Shown here in pieces: positions 33,112 through 42,475 of a DNA stretch of 64,000 nt. Location of the stretch: contig CACZBK010000009.1 of assembly GCA_902779395.1 (NCBI GenBank), positions 62,001 through 126,000 on the forward strand, given 5' to 3'. Each line of letters begins with the position of its first letter. The first letter of the stretch is position 1. Position numbers and translations under genes: made by a program. The stretch is from an uncultured Lachnospiraceae bacterium. GTDB lineage: Bacteria; Bacillota; Clostridia; Lachnospirales; Lachnospiraceae. Below the pieces are notes generated by a model, which was not told the origin of the DNA, searched no databases, and worked only from the letters and a program-made list of their open reading frames with translations.

Positions 33112-34566
33112 CTAACTCAGAAGCGTAAAATCGGCATAAGCCGGTATAGCCTTGGTGAATATAAAATAGAGGCAGAGCAGTATAAGAAGGACTGCGATGC
33201 CGTAAATAAGCGGGGTTTTTAATTTCTCATATTTCTTAAACTTCTCCGGCAGACTTATCCTGTCGTAGCCGCTGCAGATAAAGATAAACAGTGCCAGGGC
33301 GGACGGCAGTACATAGCGGCCCTGACGCTGGAAATCCATGGCATATGCATAAAACATCCAAAGACCGAAATTAAAGATGATACCGCAGATGAGCATAAGG
33401 CTGTAGGGAAGGCCTATACTGCCGGCTTTATCCGCAGCCGGCACAGACGATACATTTCCGGAAACCTTATCCGTTTTTCCTGCTTCCCGGCGACGGCATA
33501 CAGCTCCGGTCACATATGTGATGATAAGTGCCGCAAGGCCTGCCGCGAAAACAGCTGCAAACACCAGATAATACGGTTTCGTGGTATGCAGTATCGTGGC
33601 ACCGTAATCTGCCACAAAGGAAATGAACAGCCAGAAGAAAAGCCCCGGCGTAGCCAGAAACTCAAAGAATCCCACACCTTTATCCCGGGGCGCCGGCTCT
33701 ATCACAAGACCTACCCTTGCACGGTCTTTCAGCTGCTGCGCCTTTAAGCTGGCCAGCCCCAGGAAATCACCGTTGTTTAAGGCAGCAGAGCGTATGAACC
33801 ACCAGCCGGCCCCTATCAGGCAGATAAGCAGTATGAAACAGCCGTACTTCATCATATCCTTAAACTTAAGGCGGAGCTTTCCGTCTTTCTTTTCAACAAA
33901 AAGATAAATGAAATACAGCACACTGCCCGGAAATATGGCATAACAGTTGTAATATGAAAGCAGGCAGAACACCGCCCCGGCGGCAAAGCCCGCGCTGTTT
34001 TTAAAGCTTACCCCGTCCTGCCCCATAGCCAGCAGGAAGTAGCTCATTATCACTATGGACATGATGCCGCAGGCATCCAGATTAACATAGCTGAAGATGA
34101 ATATCATCTGCGGAAGGTACATGAACATCACCGGCAGCAGCTTAGCCGCAGGCCTGTCCTTAAACAGACGCTTAGCCAGCGCCCATACGAAAGATGCGCT
34201 CACCACTCCCATCAGGAGATTGACCATCCTGGCTGCAAATATATATCTGGTCTCAAGCTCCGTAAACAGGCTCGCAAACTTTATTGCCCAGCCCATGAAT
34301 ACATAGCTCAGTCCGGGCAGATAAGCATAAGAGCCGCCATAGCCGCTTATACCCACCTCATCTTCCCAGCCGAAAGGAAGACGTCCGTGTTCAAAGATAA
34401 AACGGGGGATAAGATACCTGTCCGCCTCATCGGGAGGACATAACATAGTATCCCAAAATATATAAGCCGGCTGGTGGACCACCAGCCGACTGCACAAAAA
34501 TACAAAACCGGATATGTAGAGCAGGAAAAATACCAGCTCTTTTATCTGCTTTTTCCTGTCGGTCAA
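33112..34566 (-). CDS. Membrane glycosyltransferase (GT-C, GT39/ArnT-like)
   Basis: 484 residues with 10 or more hydrophobic segments. The first external loop after helix 1 contains acidic residues (MLCPPDEADRYLIPRF), the hallmark position of the catalytic Asp/Glu in GT-C enzymes using lipid-linked sugars. Further segments include FIFSYVNLDACGIMSIVIMS and IFNFGLWMFYAYAMDFQRQG. It probably moves a sugar from a polyprenyl phosphate to a surface glycan or protein. It is the last gene of the pfkA-rRNA methyltransferase-proC transcript, starting 3 bp after the proC stop. Confidence 0.75.
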   Translation of the reverse strand: MTDRKKQIKELVFFLLYISGFVFLCSRLVVHQPAYIFWDTMLCPPDEADRYLIPRFIFEHGRLPFGWEDEVGISGYGGSYAYLPGLSYVFMGWAIKFASLFTELETRYIFAARMVNLLMGVVSASFVWALAKRLFKDRPAAKLLPVMFMYLPQMIFIFSYVNLDACGIMSIVIMSYFLLAMGQDGVSFKNSAGFAAGAVFCLLSYYNCYAIFPGSVLYFIYLFVEKKDGKLRLKFKDMMKYGCFILLICLIGAGWWFIRSAALNNGDFLGLASLKAQQLKDRARVGLVIEPAPRDKGVGFFEFLATPGLFFWLFISFVADYGATILHTTKPYYLVFAAVFAAGLAALIITYVTGAVCRRREAGKTDKVSGNVSSVPAADKAGSIGLPYSLMLICGIIFNFGLWMFYAYAMDFQRQGRYVLPSALALFIFICSGYDRISLPEKFKKYEKLKTPLIYGIAVLLILLCLYFIFTKAIPAYADFTLLS

Positions 34567-34569
34567 AGC

Positions 34570-35364
34570 TTACAGCTCCCGTGAGCGCTCTGCTGCGGCC
34601 TCCACCGCATCGATCACGGCCCCGCGGAATCCCTCCTGCTCCAGTACGCGCACGGCTGCGATGGTCGTGCCTGCAGGTGAGCATACCATGTCCTTAAGCT
34701 CTCCCGGGTGCTTGCCGGTATCCAGCATAAGCTTTGCACTGCCGTATACCGCCTGTGCCGCAAATTCATAGGCCTGCGCACGGGGCATGCCTTCTTCAAC
34801 AGCCGCATCAGCCATTGCTTCGATGAACATAAATACATAAGCGGGTGCCGAACCGCTCACACCCACAACCGCATCCATAAGATTCTCGGATACTACCGAT
34901 GCACGGCCGAACGCTCTTAAGATAGAAAGCGCCGTTTCCTTTTCTTCATCACTGACCAGCTCGTTGGGTGTGGCAGCTGTGATGGCTTCACCTACCAGTG
35001 CAGCGGTATTTGGCATGCAGCGAACGATCTTTCTGCTGCTGCCCAGCGCATCCTTAAGCCACGCCAGTGTCTTGCCTGCCATGATAGAGATGATCACCTG
35101 ATCGTCACGCAGCTTATCCTTAAATCCATCTATCGCAGCTGCAGCAAACTGCGGCTTAACAGCCAGGACCAGATAATCCGCGTTCTTTACCACCTCTGTA
35201 TTATCCGTTCCTGCGTTTATCTTAAACTCATCCGCACGCTTTTTTGCCATCCCGGCATTTACATCAGCTCCGTAAATATCGGCCGGTGCAACTATGCCTT
35301 TCTTTAACAGTCCGCCTATCATGGCTCCCGCCATATTTCCAAGTCCTATGAATCCAATCTTCAT
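34570..35364 (-). CDS. proC: Pyrroline-5-carboxylate reductase
   Basis: 264 residues. Last step of proline synthesis. The NAD(P)-binding start is MKIGFIGLGNMAGAMIGGLL; VKPQFAAAAIDGF and the dimer/substrate motif VSGSAPAYVFMFIEAMADA with EEGMPRAQAYEFAAQ follow. The C-terminus SPAGTTIAAVRVLEQEGFRG is also typical. Its ATG overlaps the stop of the upstream methyltransferase by 4 bp. Confidence 0.96.
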   Translation of the reverse strand: MKIGFIGLGNMAGAMIGGLLKKGIVAPADIYGADVNAGMAKKRADEFKINAGTDNTEVVKNADYLVLAVKPQFAAAAIDGFKDKLRDDQVIISIMAGKTLAWLKDALGSSRKIVRCMPNTAALVGEAITAATPNELVSDEEKETALSILRAFGRASVVSENLMDAVVGVSGSAPAYVFMFIEAMADAAVEEGMPRAQAYEFAAQAVYGSAKLMLDTGKHPGELKDMVCSPAGTTIAAVRVLEQEGFRGAVIDAVEAAAERSREL

Positions 35365-36164
35365 TTTACATATCCTCTCTGCCGTGCCGCCTCGTACATA
35401 AGCAGCGCAGCGCTCACCGAAGCATTAAGCGATTCCGTCTTTCCCGCCATGGGAATGAACACGCTGTCATCCGCTCCCTTTATGGTTTCTTCTTTTAATC
35501 CTTTTCCTTCATTGCCGATTATAAATGCTGTCCCGCCGGTATAATCCCTGCTGCTGAAGACCTCCGCACCTTCCATTGCCGCCGCGTGGATCTTTACCCC
35601 ATGCTGTCTGAGTACCGAAAAGCAGAAGCCCAGATCATTAAGCCGCATAAACGGCAGCCTGAATATCGCGCCCATGGTAGAACGCACAACTTTCGGATTA
35701 TAGATATCCGCAGTGCAGCCTCCCAGTATAACTCCGCTGGCACCGGCTGCTTCCGCCGTACGCAATACCGTTCCCAGGTTTCCGGGATCCTGTATATCTT
35801 CAAGTAGGATAAGCAGCGCCGGCTTTCCTGCAGGCAGCAGCTCTTCCCATTCATGCTTACGCCTTTTTACTACAGCCAGCACCCCCTGGGGCGTTACCAC
35901 ATCCGACATCTTCTCCATAACCGGAAGGCTTACCGTATCAGCCCTGCCGTCCCTTATGAGGAGCTCCGGATCACTGTGGCCGCGCTCTTTAAGGCTCTTT
36001 AATCCGTCTTCGGTAAAGTATGCTTCTTTAATATCCTGTAAAGGTATCTCTTCAAAAAGCCTTACCCCTTCAGCCACAAATACAGCTTCTTCCTCCCGGA
36101 GCGAAGCTTTTTTATTCAGAGCTGCTACATGCTTTACCTTTTCGTTTGAAGGTGAACTTATCAC
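35361..36164 (-). CDS. TrmH/SpoU-family RNA 2'-O-methyltransferase
   Basis: 267 residues. SAM-dependent SPOUT enzyme. A substrate-binding N-terminal domain (LNKKASLREEEAVFVAEGVRL) precedes motif 1 (LEDIQDPGNLGTVLRTAEAAG), motif 2 (AFIIGNEGKGLKEE) and motif 3 (IPMAGKTESLNASVSAALLMYEA), forming the knotted SAM site. It probably methylates 23S rRNA; which site cannot be told. It overlaps pfkA and proC by 4 bp on each side. Confidence 0.92.
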   Translation of the reverse strand: MISSPSNEKVKHVAALNKKASLREEEAVFVAEGVRLFEEIPLQDIKEAYFTEDGLKSLKERGHSDPELLIRDGRADTVSLPVMEKMSDVVTPQGVLAVVKRRKHEWEELLPAGKPALLILLEDIQDPGNLGTVLRTAEAAGASGVILGGCTADIYNPKVVRSTMGAIFRLPFMRLNDLGFCFSVLRQHGVKIHAAAMEGAEVFSSRDYTGGTAFIIGNEGKGLKEETIKGADDSVFIPMAGKTESLNASVSAALLMYEAARQRGYVK

Positions 36165-37135
36165 AGTATCTTGCTCACCTCATATTCATATTCCGGTATG
36201 CTCTTCTCCATTGCCAGGGCTTCATCTATATCAAAGTCCACAAACTTGCCGTTTTTCTGCGCTACCACACGATTGCTCTTTCCTTCACTCAGAAGATCCG
36301 CAGCAATGGCACCCATTATGGATGCGTAATAGCGGTCCTTACAGCTGGGCGATCCTCCGCGCTGCATGTATCCGAGGATGGTAGCCCTTGTCTCCATGCC
36401 GGTAGCAGCCTCGATACGCCTTGCCATGGAAGTGGAATGGCCTATACCTTCAGCATTGATGATGATATGATGTTTCTTGCCCTGCTTGCGGTTCTCGATT
36501 ATATGATTGATGATATTCTGCTCATTGTAATCATATTTTTCCGGAAGCAGTATATCCTCTGCGCCGTTCGCCACACCGCACCAGAGAGCTATGTATCCGG
36601 CACCGCGTCCCATAACCTCTATAATGGAGCAGCGCTCATGTGAGGATGATGTATCCCTTACCTTATCAATGGCTTCCATAGCGGTATTTATTGCAGTATC
36701 GAAACCTATCGTATAATCCGTACAGGCTATATCCAGATCGATGGTACCGGGAAGACCCACGGTATTTATGCCTTCATGCGAAAGCTTCTGGGCCCCCCTG
36801 TATGAACCGTCGCCGCCTATTACCACTATGCCGTCTATACCGTGCTTACGGCAGATCTCTGCACCCTTTTTCACGCCTTCATCAGTCTTGAATTCAAGGC
36901 AGCGTGCAGTACCCAGTATGGTTCCGCCCAGACCTATGATCTCCGATACGGACCTTCTGTCCATATCGATTATCTCTTCGTTAAGAAGGCCCTGATAGCC
37001 TTTCTTTATACCTTTTACACTAAGCCCGTTCGCAATGGCCTTTCTGACCACTGCCCTTATCGCAGCATTCATTCCCGGCGAATCCCCGCCGCTCGTGAGT
37101 ACAGCTATGGTCTTTACTTCCTTTTTCTTTGCCAT
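36161..37135 (-). CDS. pfkA: 6-phosphofructokinase
   Basis: 324 residues. Phosphorylates fructose 6-phosphate in glycolysis. GGDSPGMNAAIRAVVRKAI, the ATP loop GGDGSYRGAQKL, catalytic GTIDLDIACTDYTIGFDTA, MGRGAGYIAL and GYMQRGGSPSCKDR are present. The catalytic box normally reads TIDND; here it is TIDLD, both Asp kept but Asn replaced by Leu. Gly at the residue after GGDGS favours ATP over pyrophosphate as donor. It has its own promoter (37170-37198) and AAGGAGG. Confidence 0.94.
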   Translation of the reverse strand: MAKKKEVKTIAVLTSGGDSPGMNAAIRAVVRKAIANGLSVKGIKKGYQGLLNEEIIDMDRRSVSEIIGLGGTILGTARCLEFKTDEGVKKGAEICRKHGIDGIVVIGGDGSYRGAQKLSHEGINTVGLPGTIDLDIACTDYTIGFDTAINTAMEAIDKVRDTSSSHERCSIIEVMGRGAGYIALWCGVANGAEDILLPEKYDYNEQNIINHIIENRKQGKKHHIIINAEGIGHSTSMARRIEAATGMETRATILGYMQRGGSPSCKDRYYASIMGAIAADLLSEGKSNRVVAQKNGKFVDFDIDEALAMEKSIPEYEYEVSKIL

Positions 37136-37169
37136 CGCAAATGCCTCCTTACGATAAACTGTCTCCGAT

Positions 37170-37198
37170 ATTTTATCCTTTTACCGACTATTTTTCAA
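37170..37198 (-). promoter_or_regulatory. Promoter of the pfkA operon
   Basis: TTGAAA (37193-37198) and TAAAAT (37170-37175) on the minus strand, 17 bp apart, 35 bp before the pfkA ATG. Confidence 0.6.
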
Positions 37199-40100
37199 TA
37201 TCTTTTGAGGGCAGGCATCCTGTAAGTCACACGCACGTTTTCCTCACCGATGATCTCTGCCAGGGCTTTTCTGAGTTCCAGGCCTGCATGAATGCATATA
37301 TTATGCGGTATCTCCTCTATCTTTTTGGAATCGGTATAATACAGCTTTATCAAATCCGTTCCGTCGGAATCATCTATCAGCCTTTGTATCTTCCCCCACT
37401 TTCCGTTCTTTTCTTCTTCTGAACCAAACTGCAGCCAGAGAGTCCTCGGGATCTGGTCAAAACCGTATACCGTATCGGATATGAGCTTTCCGTCCTTATC
37501 CTCTTCAAGGCTCACCCGTCCGCTTATCATGACTCTGCTGCCTTCCGTAAGGAGCTGCTGGAACTGCCTGTATGTCTTCGGGAATATGACCACTTCCGCC
37601 TGTCCCACCATATCCTCCAGGGTCACAAAAGCCATCACATCACCCTTTTTCGTGTACTTGATGTTCACATTTTCTATCAGGCCTCCCAGACTTATCTTTT
37701 CCCCGTCATTGACCAGAGGCTCTTCGGATGCCTCTCCGTCTTCCGAAACATTAAGAGCCAGATCCGCTGTGGTATTCGTGATGACTTTATCCCATAACCC
37801 GCTGTACTCATCAAGCGGGTGTCCGCTTACATAGATCCCCAGCATCTCCTTTTCAAATGTGAGCAGCATTTCCCTTGAGTACTCTCCCATATTCTCAGGG
37901 ATCTTTATCCTGAAACTCTCCTTGTCTTCATCCGAGGCTATATCAAAAAGGCTCATCTGTCCGTTCATTGACTGTTTCAGCTTTTTGGCCGCTTCGTCCA
38001 TCATCATCTGGTATACGCCCATAAGGGTCTTGCGGCTGTAGCCAAAGCTGTCGAAGGCTCCGGCTTTTATCATGTTCTCCACTGCTCTTTTGTTTATATC
38101 CAGCCCCGCCGCACGCTCGACAAAGTCGTTAAGGTCTTTATACAGGCCATGCTTTTCGCGTTCTTCCACTATCTGCTGTATAACGCTGTGCCCCACTCCC
38201 TTTATGGCTGTAAGCGCATAAAGGATGCCTTCTTCGGATACGGCAAAGCCCACATCACCTTTATTGATATCGGGCGGCATGAGTTTAAGCCCCATCTGTC
38301 TGGCTATCTGATTATAAGCTGCGACTTTTCCCGAAAACTGTATAACGGAAGTCATCAGCGCCGCCATGTATTCCTTGGGATAATAGAGCTTGAGCCATGC
38401 CGTCTGGTAAGCCACTACCGCATAGCAGGCCGCATGGGACTTATTGAATCCGTATCTGGCGAAATCGATCATCATATCGTATACACTCTCCGCCACAGCT
38501 CTGTCGATCCCCTTGTTCACGCAGCCCGGAACCTCTTTAGGCCATTGATCCTCCGGCTTGCCCGAGGCTTTTGCCTCTTCCAGCTCTTTTGCATTTCCTT
38601 CAACGAAGATCTCACGCTCATATTCCATAACGGATTGTTTTTTCTTGCTCATGGCACGGCGGACGTTATCGGACCGCCCAAGGGTATAGCCGGCCAGTTC
38701 GCGCACTATCTGCATGACCTGTTCCTGGTATACTATACAGCCGTATGTTGGCGACAGGATAGGCTCCAGTTCCGCACAGGCGTAACTGACACTCTCCGGA
38801 TCCTCCTTGCTGGCTATATAGCGCGGGATCATTTCCATAGGCCCCGGGCGGTATAAGGAAATACCGGCGATGATATCCTCAAGGCTTCCCGGTTTAAGCT
38901 CCTTCATGAAGTTCTTCATGCCGCTGCTCTCCAGCTGGAATATGCCCTCACACTTTCCTGTGCTTATGTATGAAAAGACCTTCGGATCGTTATAATCAAG
39001 CCCCGAAATGTCTATATCTCTGCCTGTGCTCTTTTTGATATTTTCCACTGCATTCTGTATGACCTCAAGGTTCCTGAGCCCCAGGAAATCCATCTTCAGC
39101 AGGCCCAGCCTCTCCAGCGTTACCATGGTAAACTGGGTTGTCACGGGGCCGTCGGATCCGCTGCGGCTCAGAGGCACGAATTCATCAGCCGCTTCCGGGC
39201 AGATCACCACACCGGCTGCATGCATCGATGTATGCCTGGGAAGACCTTCCAGCTTCATGCAGGTATCGATAAGGCTGTGAACCTCATCATCGCCGTCATA
39301 CTGGGCTTTAAGATCCGGATTTATCTCCAGTGCTTTTTTAAGTGTCATCCCAAGCTCTGCAGGTACCATCTTTGCCAGCATGTCACAGCGGGCATAGGAT
39401 ATATCCATGGCCCGGCCCACATCCCTTATGACTCCTCTTGCCTGCAGGGTTCCGAAGGTCACTATCTGCACGACCTTCTCACGGCCGTATTTCTCACTCA
39501 CGTAATCTATGACTTCCTGACGGCGTTCCGGTCCGAAGTCAACGTCGATATCAGGCATGGATACGCGCTCGGGGTTCAGAAAACGTTCAAACAGAAGGCT
39601 GTAGCGGATGGGGTCTATATCGGTGATCTTCAGGCAGTACGAAACTATGCTGCCGGCAGCACTTCCGCGTCCCGGGCCAACGGGGATACCGTGTTCTTTC
39701 GCATAATTGATAAAATCCCATACTATAAGGAAATAGTCGACAAAGCCCATTTCCTTTATGACCGAAAGCTCGTAGCCGAGGCGTGCCCTAAGCTCCTCTT
39801 CCGAGTAACCCGGTGCCCTCTCCACTACCGTGATATCTTTCATCTGCTCCGGCAGACCATAAGCGTCCTCTCCCACATGATAACGTTCCTTTAAGCCTTT
39901 ATCGCACAGGAAGTTTAAATAGCTCCAGGAATCGTAGCCTTCAGGCACTTCAAAATGAGGAAGCTTGCTCTCTCCGAATACGATATCGACATTGCAGCGC
40001 TGCGCTATCTTTGCGGTGTTTTCTATGGCATCGGGAGCATAAGGAAAAAGACTGCGCATCTCCTCTTCGCTCTTAACATAAAACTGTCCGCCTTCGTAAC

Positions 40101-40809
40101 GCATGCGGTTCTCATCACTGACCTTTGCCTGTGTCTGTATGCACAGCAGCACATCATGCGATCCCGCATCTTCCGCATATGTGTAATGACAGTCGTTCGT
40201 GGCTGCCAGAGGGATATCCAGCTCCCTGCTTATAGTCATGAGCTCCATGTTTACAAGACGCTGTGCGGGGATACCGTGATCCTGAAGCTCCAGATAATAA
40301 TTCCCGGCGCCGAAAGTATCCTTAAACCATTGTGCCTCGGCTCTCGCATCGGCAAGCTGGCCGCGCTGTATCATGCGCGGAAGAGAACCTGCCAGACACG
40401 CAGATAAACAGATAAGCCCTTCATGGTAGCGCTCCAGCACCTCCTTATCCACACGCGGCTTATAATAGAAGCCCTCGGTGAAACCTGTGGAGACTATCTT
40501 CATCAGATTATGATAACCTGTCTGATCCTCTGCCAGCAGGATGAGGTGGTTATAACGTTCCTCGCCGCCTGTCAGCTCCTTATCGAAACGCGATCCCGGA
40601 GCAACATATACCTCACAGCCTATTATCGGCTTGATCCCCTCGCTCTTTGCCGCTTCATAAAAATCCACTACACCGTACATCACACCGTGATCGGTTATGG
40701 CTGCAGCATCCATCCCCAGCTCTTTTACACGTTTTACATATTCTTTTATCTTATTGGAACCATCCAGAAGACTGTATTCCGTATGAGTATGAAGATGAAC
40801 GAACGACAT
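37195..40809 (-). CDS. dnaE: DNA polymerase III alpha subunit (DnaE)
   Basis: 1204 residues. Replicative polymerase of the DnaE type. PHP domain at the start (FVHLHTHTEYSLLDGSNKI), polymerase core with GPGRGSAAGSIVSYCL and the catalytic PDIDVDFGPERR, thumb/fingers MHAAGVVICP and YRPGPMEMIPRYI, tandem helix-hairpin-helix (LTAIKGVGHSVIQQI), and the OB-fold domain near the C-terminus (IKYTKKGDVMAFVTLEDMVG). Length fits the single DnaE1 form. It has a near-consensus promoter immediately upstream of it that overlaps the metK terminator hairpin. Confidence 0.97.
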   Translation of the reverse strand: MSFVHLHTHTEYSLLDGSNKIKEYVKRVKELGMDAAAITDHGVMYGVVDFYEAAKSEGIKPIIGCEVYVAPGSRFDKELTGGEERYNHLILLAEDQTGYHNLMKIVSTGFTEGFYYKPRVDKEVLERYHEGLICLSACLAGSLPRMIQRGQLADARAEAQWFKDTFGAGNYYLELQDHGIPAQRLVNMELMTISRELDIPLAATNDCHYTYAEDAGSHDVLLCIQTQAKVSDENRMRYEGGQFYVKSEEEMRSLFPYAPDAIENTAKIAQRCNVDIVFGESKLPHFEVPEGYDSWSYLNFLCDKGLKERYHVGEDAYGLPEQMKDITVVERAPGYSEEELRARLGYELSVIKEMGFVDYFLIVWDFINYAKEHGIPVGPGRGSAAGSIVSYCLKITDIDPIRYSLLFERFLNPERVSMPDIDVDFGPERRQEVIDYVSEKYGREKVVQIVTFGTLQARGVIRDVGRAMDISYARCDMLAKMVPAELGMTLKKALEINPDLKAQYDGDDEVHSLIDTCMKLEGLPRHTSMHAAGVVICPEAADEFVPLSRSGSDGPVTTQFTMVTLERLGLLKMDFLGLRNLEVIQNAVENIKKSTGRDIDISGLDYNDPKVFSYISTGKCEGIFQLESSGMKNFMKELKPGSLEDIIAGISLYRPGPMEMIPRYIASKEDPESVSYACAELEPILSPTYGCIVYQEQVMQIVRELAGYTLGRSDNVRRAMSKKKQSVMEYEREIFVEGNAKELEEAKASGKPEDQWPKEVPGCVNKGIDRAVAESVYDMMIDFARYGFNKSHAACYAVVAYQTAWLKLYYPKEYMAALMTSVIQFSGKVAAYNQIARQMGLKLMPPDINKGDVGFAVSEEGILYALTAIKGVGHSVIQQIVEEREKHGLYKDLNDFVERAAGLDINKRAVENMIKAGAFDSFGYSRKTLMGVYQMMMDEAAKKLKQSMNGQMSLFDIASDEDKESFRIKIPENMGEYSREMLLTFEKEMLGIYVSGHPLDEYSGLWDKVITNTTADLALNVSEDGEASEEPLVNDGEKISLGGLIENVNIKYTKKGDVMAFVTLEDMVGQAEVVIFPKTYRQFQQLLTEGSRVMISGRVSLEEDKDGKLISDTVYGFDQIPRTLWLQFGSEEEKNGKWGKIQRLIDDSDGTDLIKLYYTDSKKIEEIPHNICIHAGLELRKALAEIIGEENVRVTYRMPALKRY

Positions 40810-40847
40810 ATAAGCGGCCCTCCATGGATATCGAACATACTTTCTGT

Positions 40848-40876
40848 ATTATACCAAAAAGGGAGGGCGCGTGCAA
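40848..40876 (-). promoter_or_regulatory. Promoter of dnaE
   Basis: TTGCAC (40871-40876) and TATAAT (40848-40853) on the minus strand, 17 bp apart, about 39 bp before the dnaE ATG. The boxes lie inside the long hairpin 40850-40900. Confidence 0.65.
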
Positions 40877-40900
40877 GACGGCCTTCCCGTTTTTGGTATA
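40850..40900. terminator. Long hairpin terminator after metK
   Basis: TATACCAAAAA (40850-40860) pairs perfectly with TTTTTGGTATA (40890-40900), extended by GGGAGGGC and GCCTTCCC with one mismatch. It ends the metK transcript and is symmetric enough to work both ways; it also contains the dnaE promoter. Confidence 0.75.
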
Positions 40901-40928
40901 ACATATTTTTTTGAACAGATCTAAACTA

Positions 40929-42116
40929 TTATAAGTACTTCTTCAGCGCCTCTGCCTTATCGGTAGCCTCCCAGGGGAGAGATACATCGTCACGCCCGAA
41001 GTGACCATAAGCTGCGGTGGGCTTGTAGATCGGCCTGCGAAGGTCGAGCATCTTTATTATACCTGCGGGACGCAGATCGAAGTTCTCACGGATGATCTCC
41101 AGGATCTTAGTCTCAGGCAGCCTGCCGGTGCCGAAGGTATCCACGCGTACGGAAGTGGGCTGTGCCACACCTATAGCATAGGAAAGCTGTATCTCGCACT
41201 TATCCGCAAGGCCTGCTGCCACTATGTTCTTTGCAACATAGCGTGCTGCATATGCAGCGCTGCGGTCCACCTTTGTGCAGTCCTTGCCGGAGAAAGCTCC
41301 GCCGCCGTGGCGTGCATATCCGCCGTAGGTGTCTACTATTATCTTACGGCCGGTAAGACCGGAATCACCGTTGGGTCCGCCTATAACGAAACGCCCGGTG
41401 GGATTGATGAATATCTTGGTGTCCGCATCCACCATATCTGCAGGCAGGATGGGATCGAGCACATACTTCTTTACGTCCTCATGGATCTGCTCCTGGGTAA
41501 CATCAGCAGCATGCTGTGTAGAGATGACTACGGCCTCAAGCCTCTTAGCCTTTCCGTTCTCATCATATTCAACGGATACCTGGCTCTTTCCATCGGGACG
41601 CAGATAGGAAAGTGTTCCGTCTTTGCGTACCTTTGTAAGCTGTCTGGTAAGCTTGTGTGCCAGAGAGATGGGATAAGGCATGAATTCCTTCGTCTCGTTG
41701 GTGGCAAAACCGAACATCATACCCTGATCGCCGGCGCCTATCGCCTCGATCTGCTCATCGCTCATCTTGTTTTCCTTAGCTTCCAGAGCCTTATCAACGC
41801 CCATAGCGATATCGGCACTCTGCTTATCCAGTGCAACGATAACTCCGCAGGTATCGCAGTCAAAGCCCTTGGATGAATCATCATAACCTATCTCCCTGAT
41901 GGTATCACGCACTATCTTCTGGATATCAACGTTTGCTTTGGTCGTTATCTCTCCCATTACCAGTACCAGACCGGTGGTGATGGCTGTCTCACAGGCTACA
42001 CGGCTCATGGGATCCTGCTCCATCAGCGCATCCAGTACGGCATCGGAGATGTTGTCACAGATCTTGTCGGGATGGCCTTCCGTCACCGACTCGGATGTAA
42101 ATAAGATTTTTTCCAT
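40929..42116 (-). CDS. metK: S-adenosylmethionine synthetase
   Basis: 395 residues. Makes SAM from methionine and ATP. Start [20 protein letters not shown] (ATP-binding HPDK), signature [15 protein letters not shown] and P-loop-like [16 protein letters not shown] are all present. The ATG at 42116 has AGGAGG 7 bp upstream; the longer frame lies in the leader. A SAM-I riboswitch with terminator (42178-42340) and a promoter control it, so it is switched off when SAM is plentiful. A hairpin terminator follows. Confidence 0.97.
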   Translation of the reverse strand: MEKILFTSESVTEGHPDKICDNISDAVLDALMEQDPMSRVACETAITTGLVLVMGEITTKANVDIQKIVRDTIREIGYDDSSKGFDCDTCGVIVALDKQSADIAMGVDKALEAKENKMSDEQIEAIGAGDQGMMFGFATNETKEFMPYPISLAHKLTRQLTKVRKDGTLSYLRPDGKSQVSVEYDENGKAKRLEAVVISTQHAADVTQEQIHEDVKKYVLDPILPADMVDADTKIFINPTGRFVIGGPNGDSGLTGRKIIVDTYGGYARHGGGAFSGKDCTKVDRSAAYAARYVAKNIVAAGLADKCEIQLSYAIGVAQPTSVRVDTFGTGRLPETKILEIIRENFDLRPAGIIKMLDLRRPIYKPTAAYGHFGRDDVSLPWEATDKAEALKKYL

Positions 42117-42177
42117 TACTTCTTTCCTCCTGTAAAAGGCTGGTGAAGTTCCCTGTTGCAAAGGGATCAAATATAGT

Positions 42178-42211
42178 AATAAAAAACCGCCTATTTAAAC
42201 ATAAGCGGATC
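42178..42211 (-). terminator. Riboswitch-controlled terminator of metK
   Basis: On the minus strand ATCCGCTTAT and ATAGGCGG form a stem with a short loop, followed by TTTTTTATT. It lies between the SAM aptamer and the metK ATG and is the expression platform. Confidence 0.8.
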
Positions 42212-42225
42212 ATACCTTACTGATC

Positions 42226-42340
42226 CTCTTATTGTTCGAAGACATTGACTGCCTTATCGCTCAGGTTGGCACCTTCCTTATCTGCAAGGGGTTGCCGTGG
42301 CTTCACAGGTCCTATGTACCTCCACCACTCTGAATAAGAG
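42226..42340 (-). promoter_or_regulatory. SAM-I (S-box) riboswitch aptamer
   Basis: On the minus strand the closing stem CTCTTATT...AATAAGAG, the core CAGAGTGGTGGAGG, the k-turn and pseudoknot block GAAGCCACGGCAACC, then GGTGCCAACCTG-AGCGATAAG match the SAM-I consensus in order. With the terminator downstream it would stop metK transcription when SAM binds. Confidence 0.93.
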
Positions 42341-42369
42341 AACTTCTCAATATTTTGTTTGCATTGAAC

Positions 42370-42398
42370 AGAATACTCTATATATTGAAGGCTGTCAA
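42370..42398 (-). promoter_or_regulatory. Promoter of the metK riboswitch transcript
   Basis: Consensus TTGACA (42393-42398) and TATTCT (42370-42375) on the minus strand, 17 bp apart, ending about 30 bp before the riboswitch. It is back to back with the murA promoter. Confidence 0.8.
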
Positions 42399-42416
42399 TA
42401 GGAAGCGAAAAAAATT

Positions 42417-42445
42417 TTGACAATTGACCGCTTGTGCATTATAAT
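42417..42445 (+). promoter_or_regulatory. Consensus promoter of murA
   Basis: TTGACA (42417-42422) and TATAAT (42440-42445) with a 17-bp spacer, a perfect sigma-70-type match, 30 bp before the murA ATG. Confidence 0.88.
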
Positions 42446-42475
42446 TACTGAGATTAAATCGGACTGAGGTTTGTT

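Noticed and set aside
42226-42340. T-box leader as explanation of the metK leader
   Set aside because: No T-box consensus sequence is present, while the S-box core blocks match in order.
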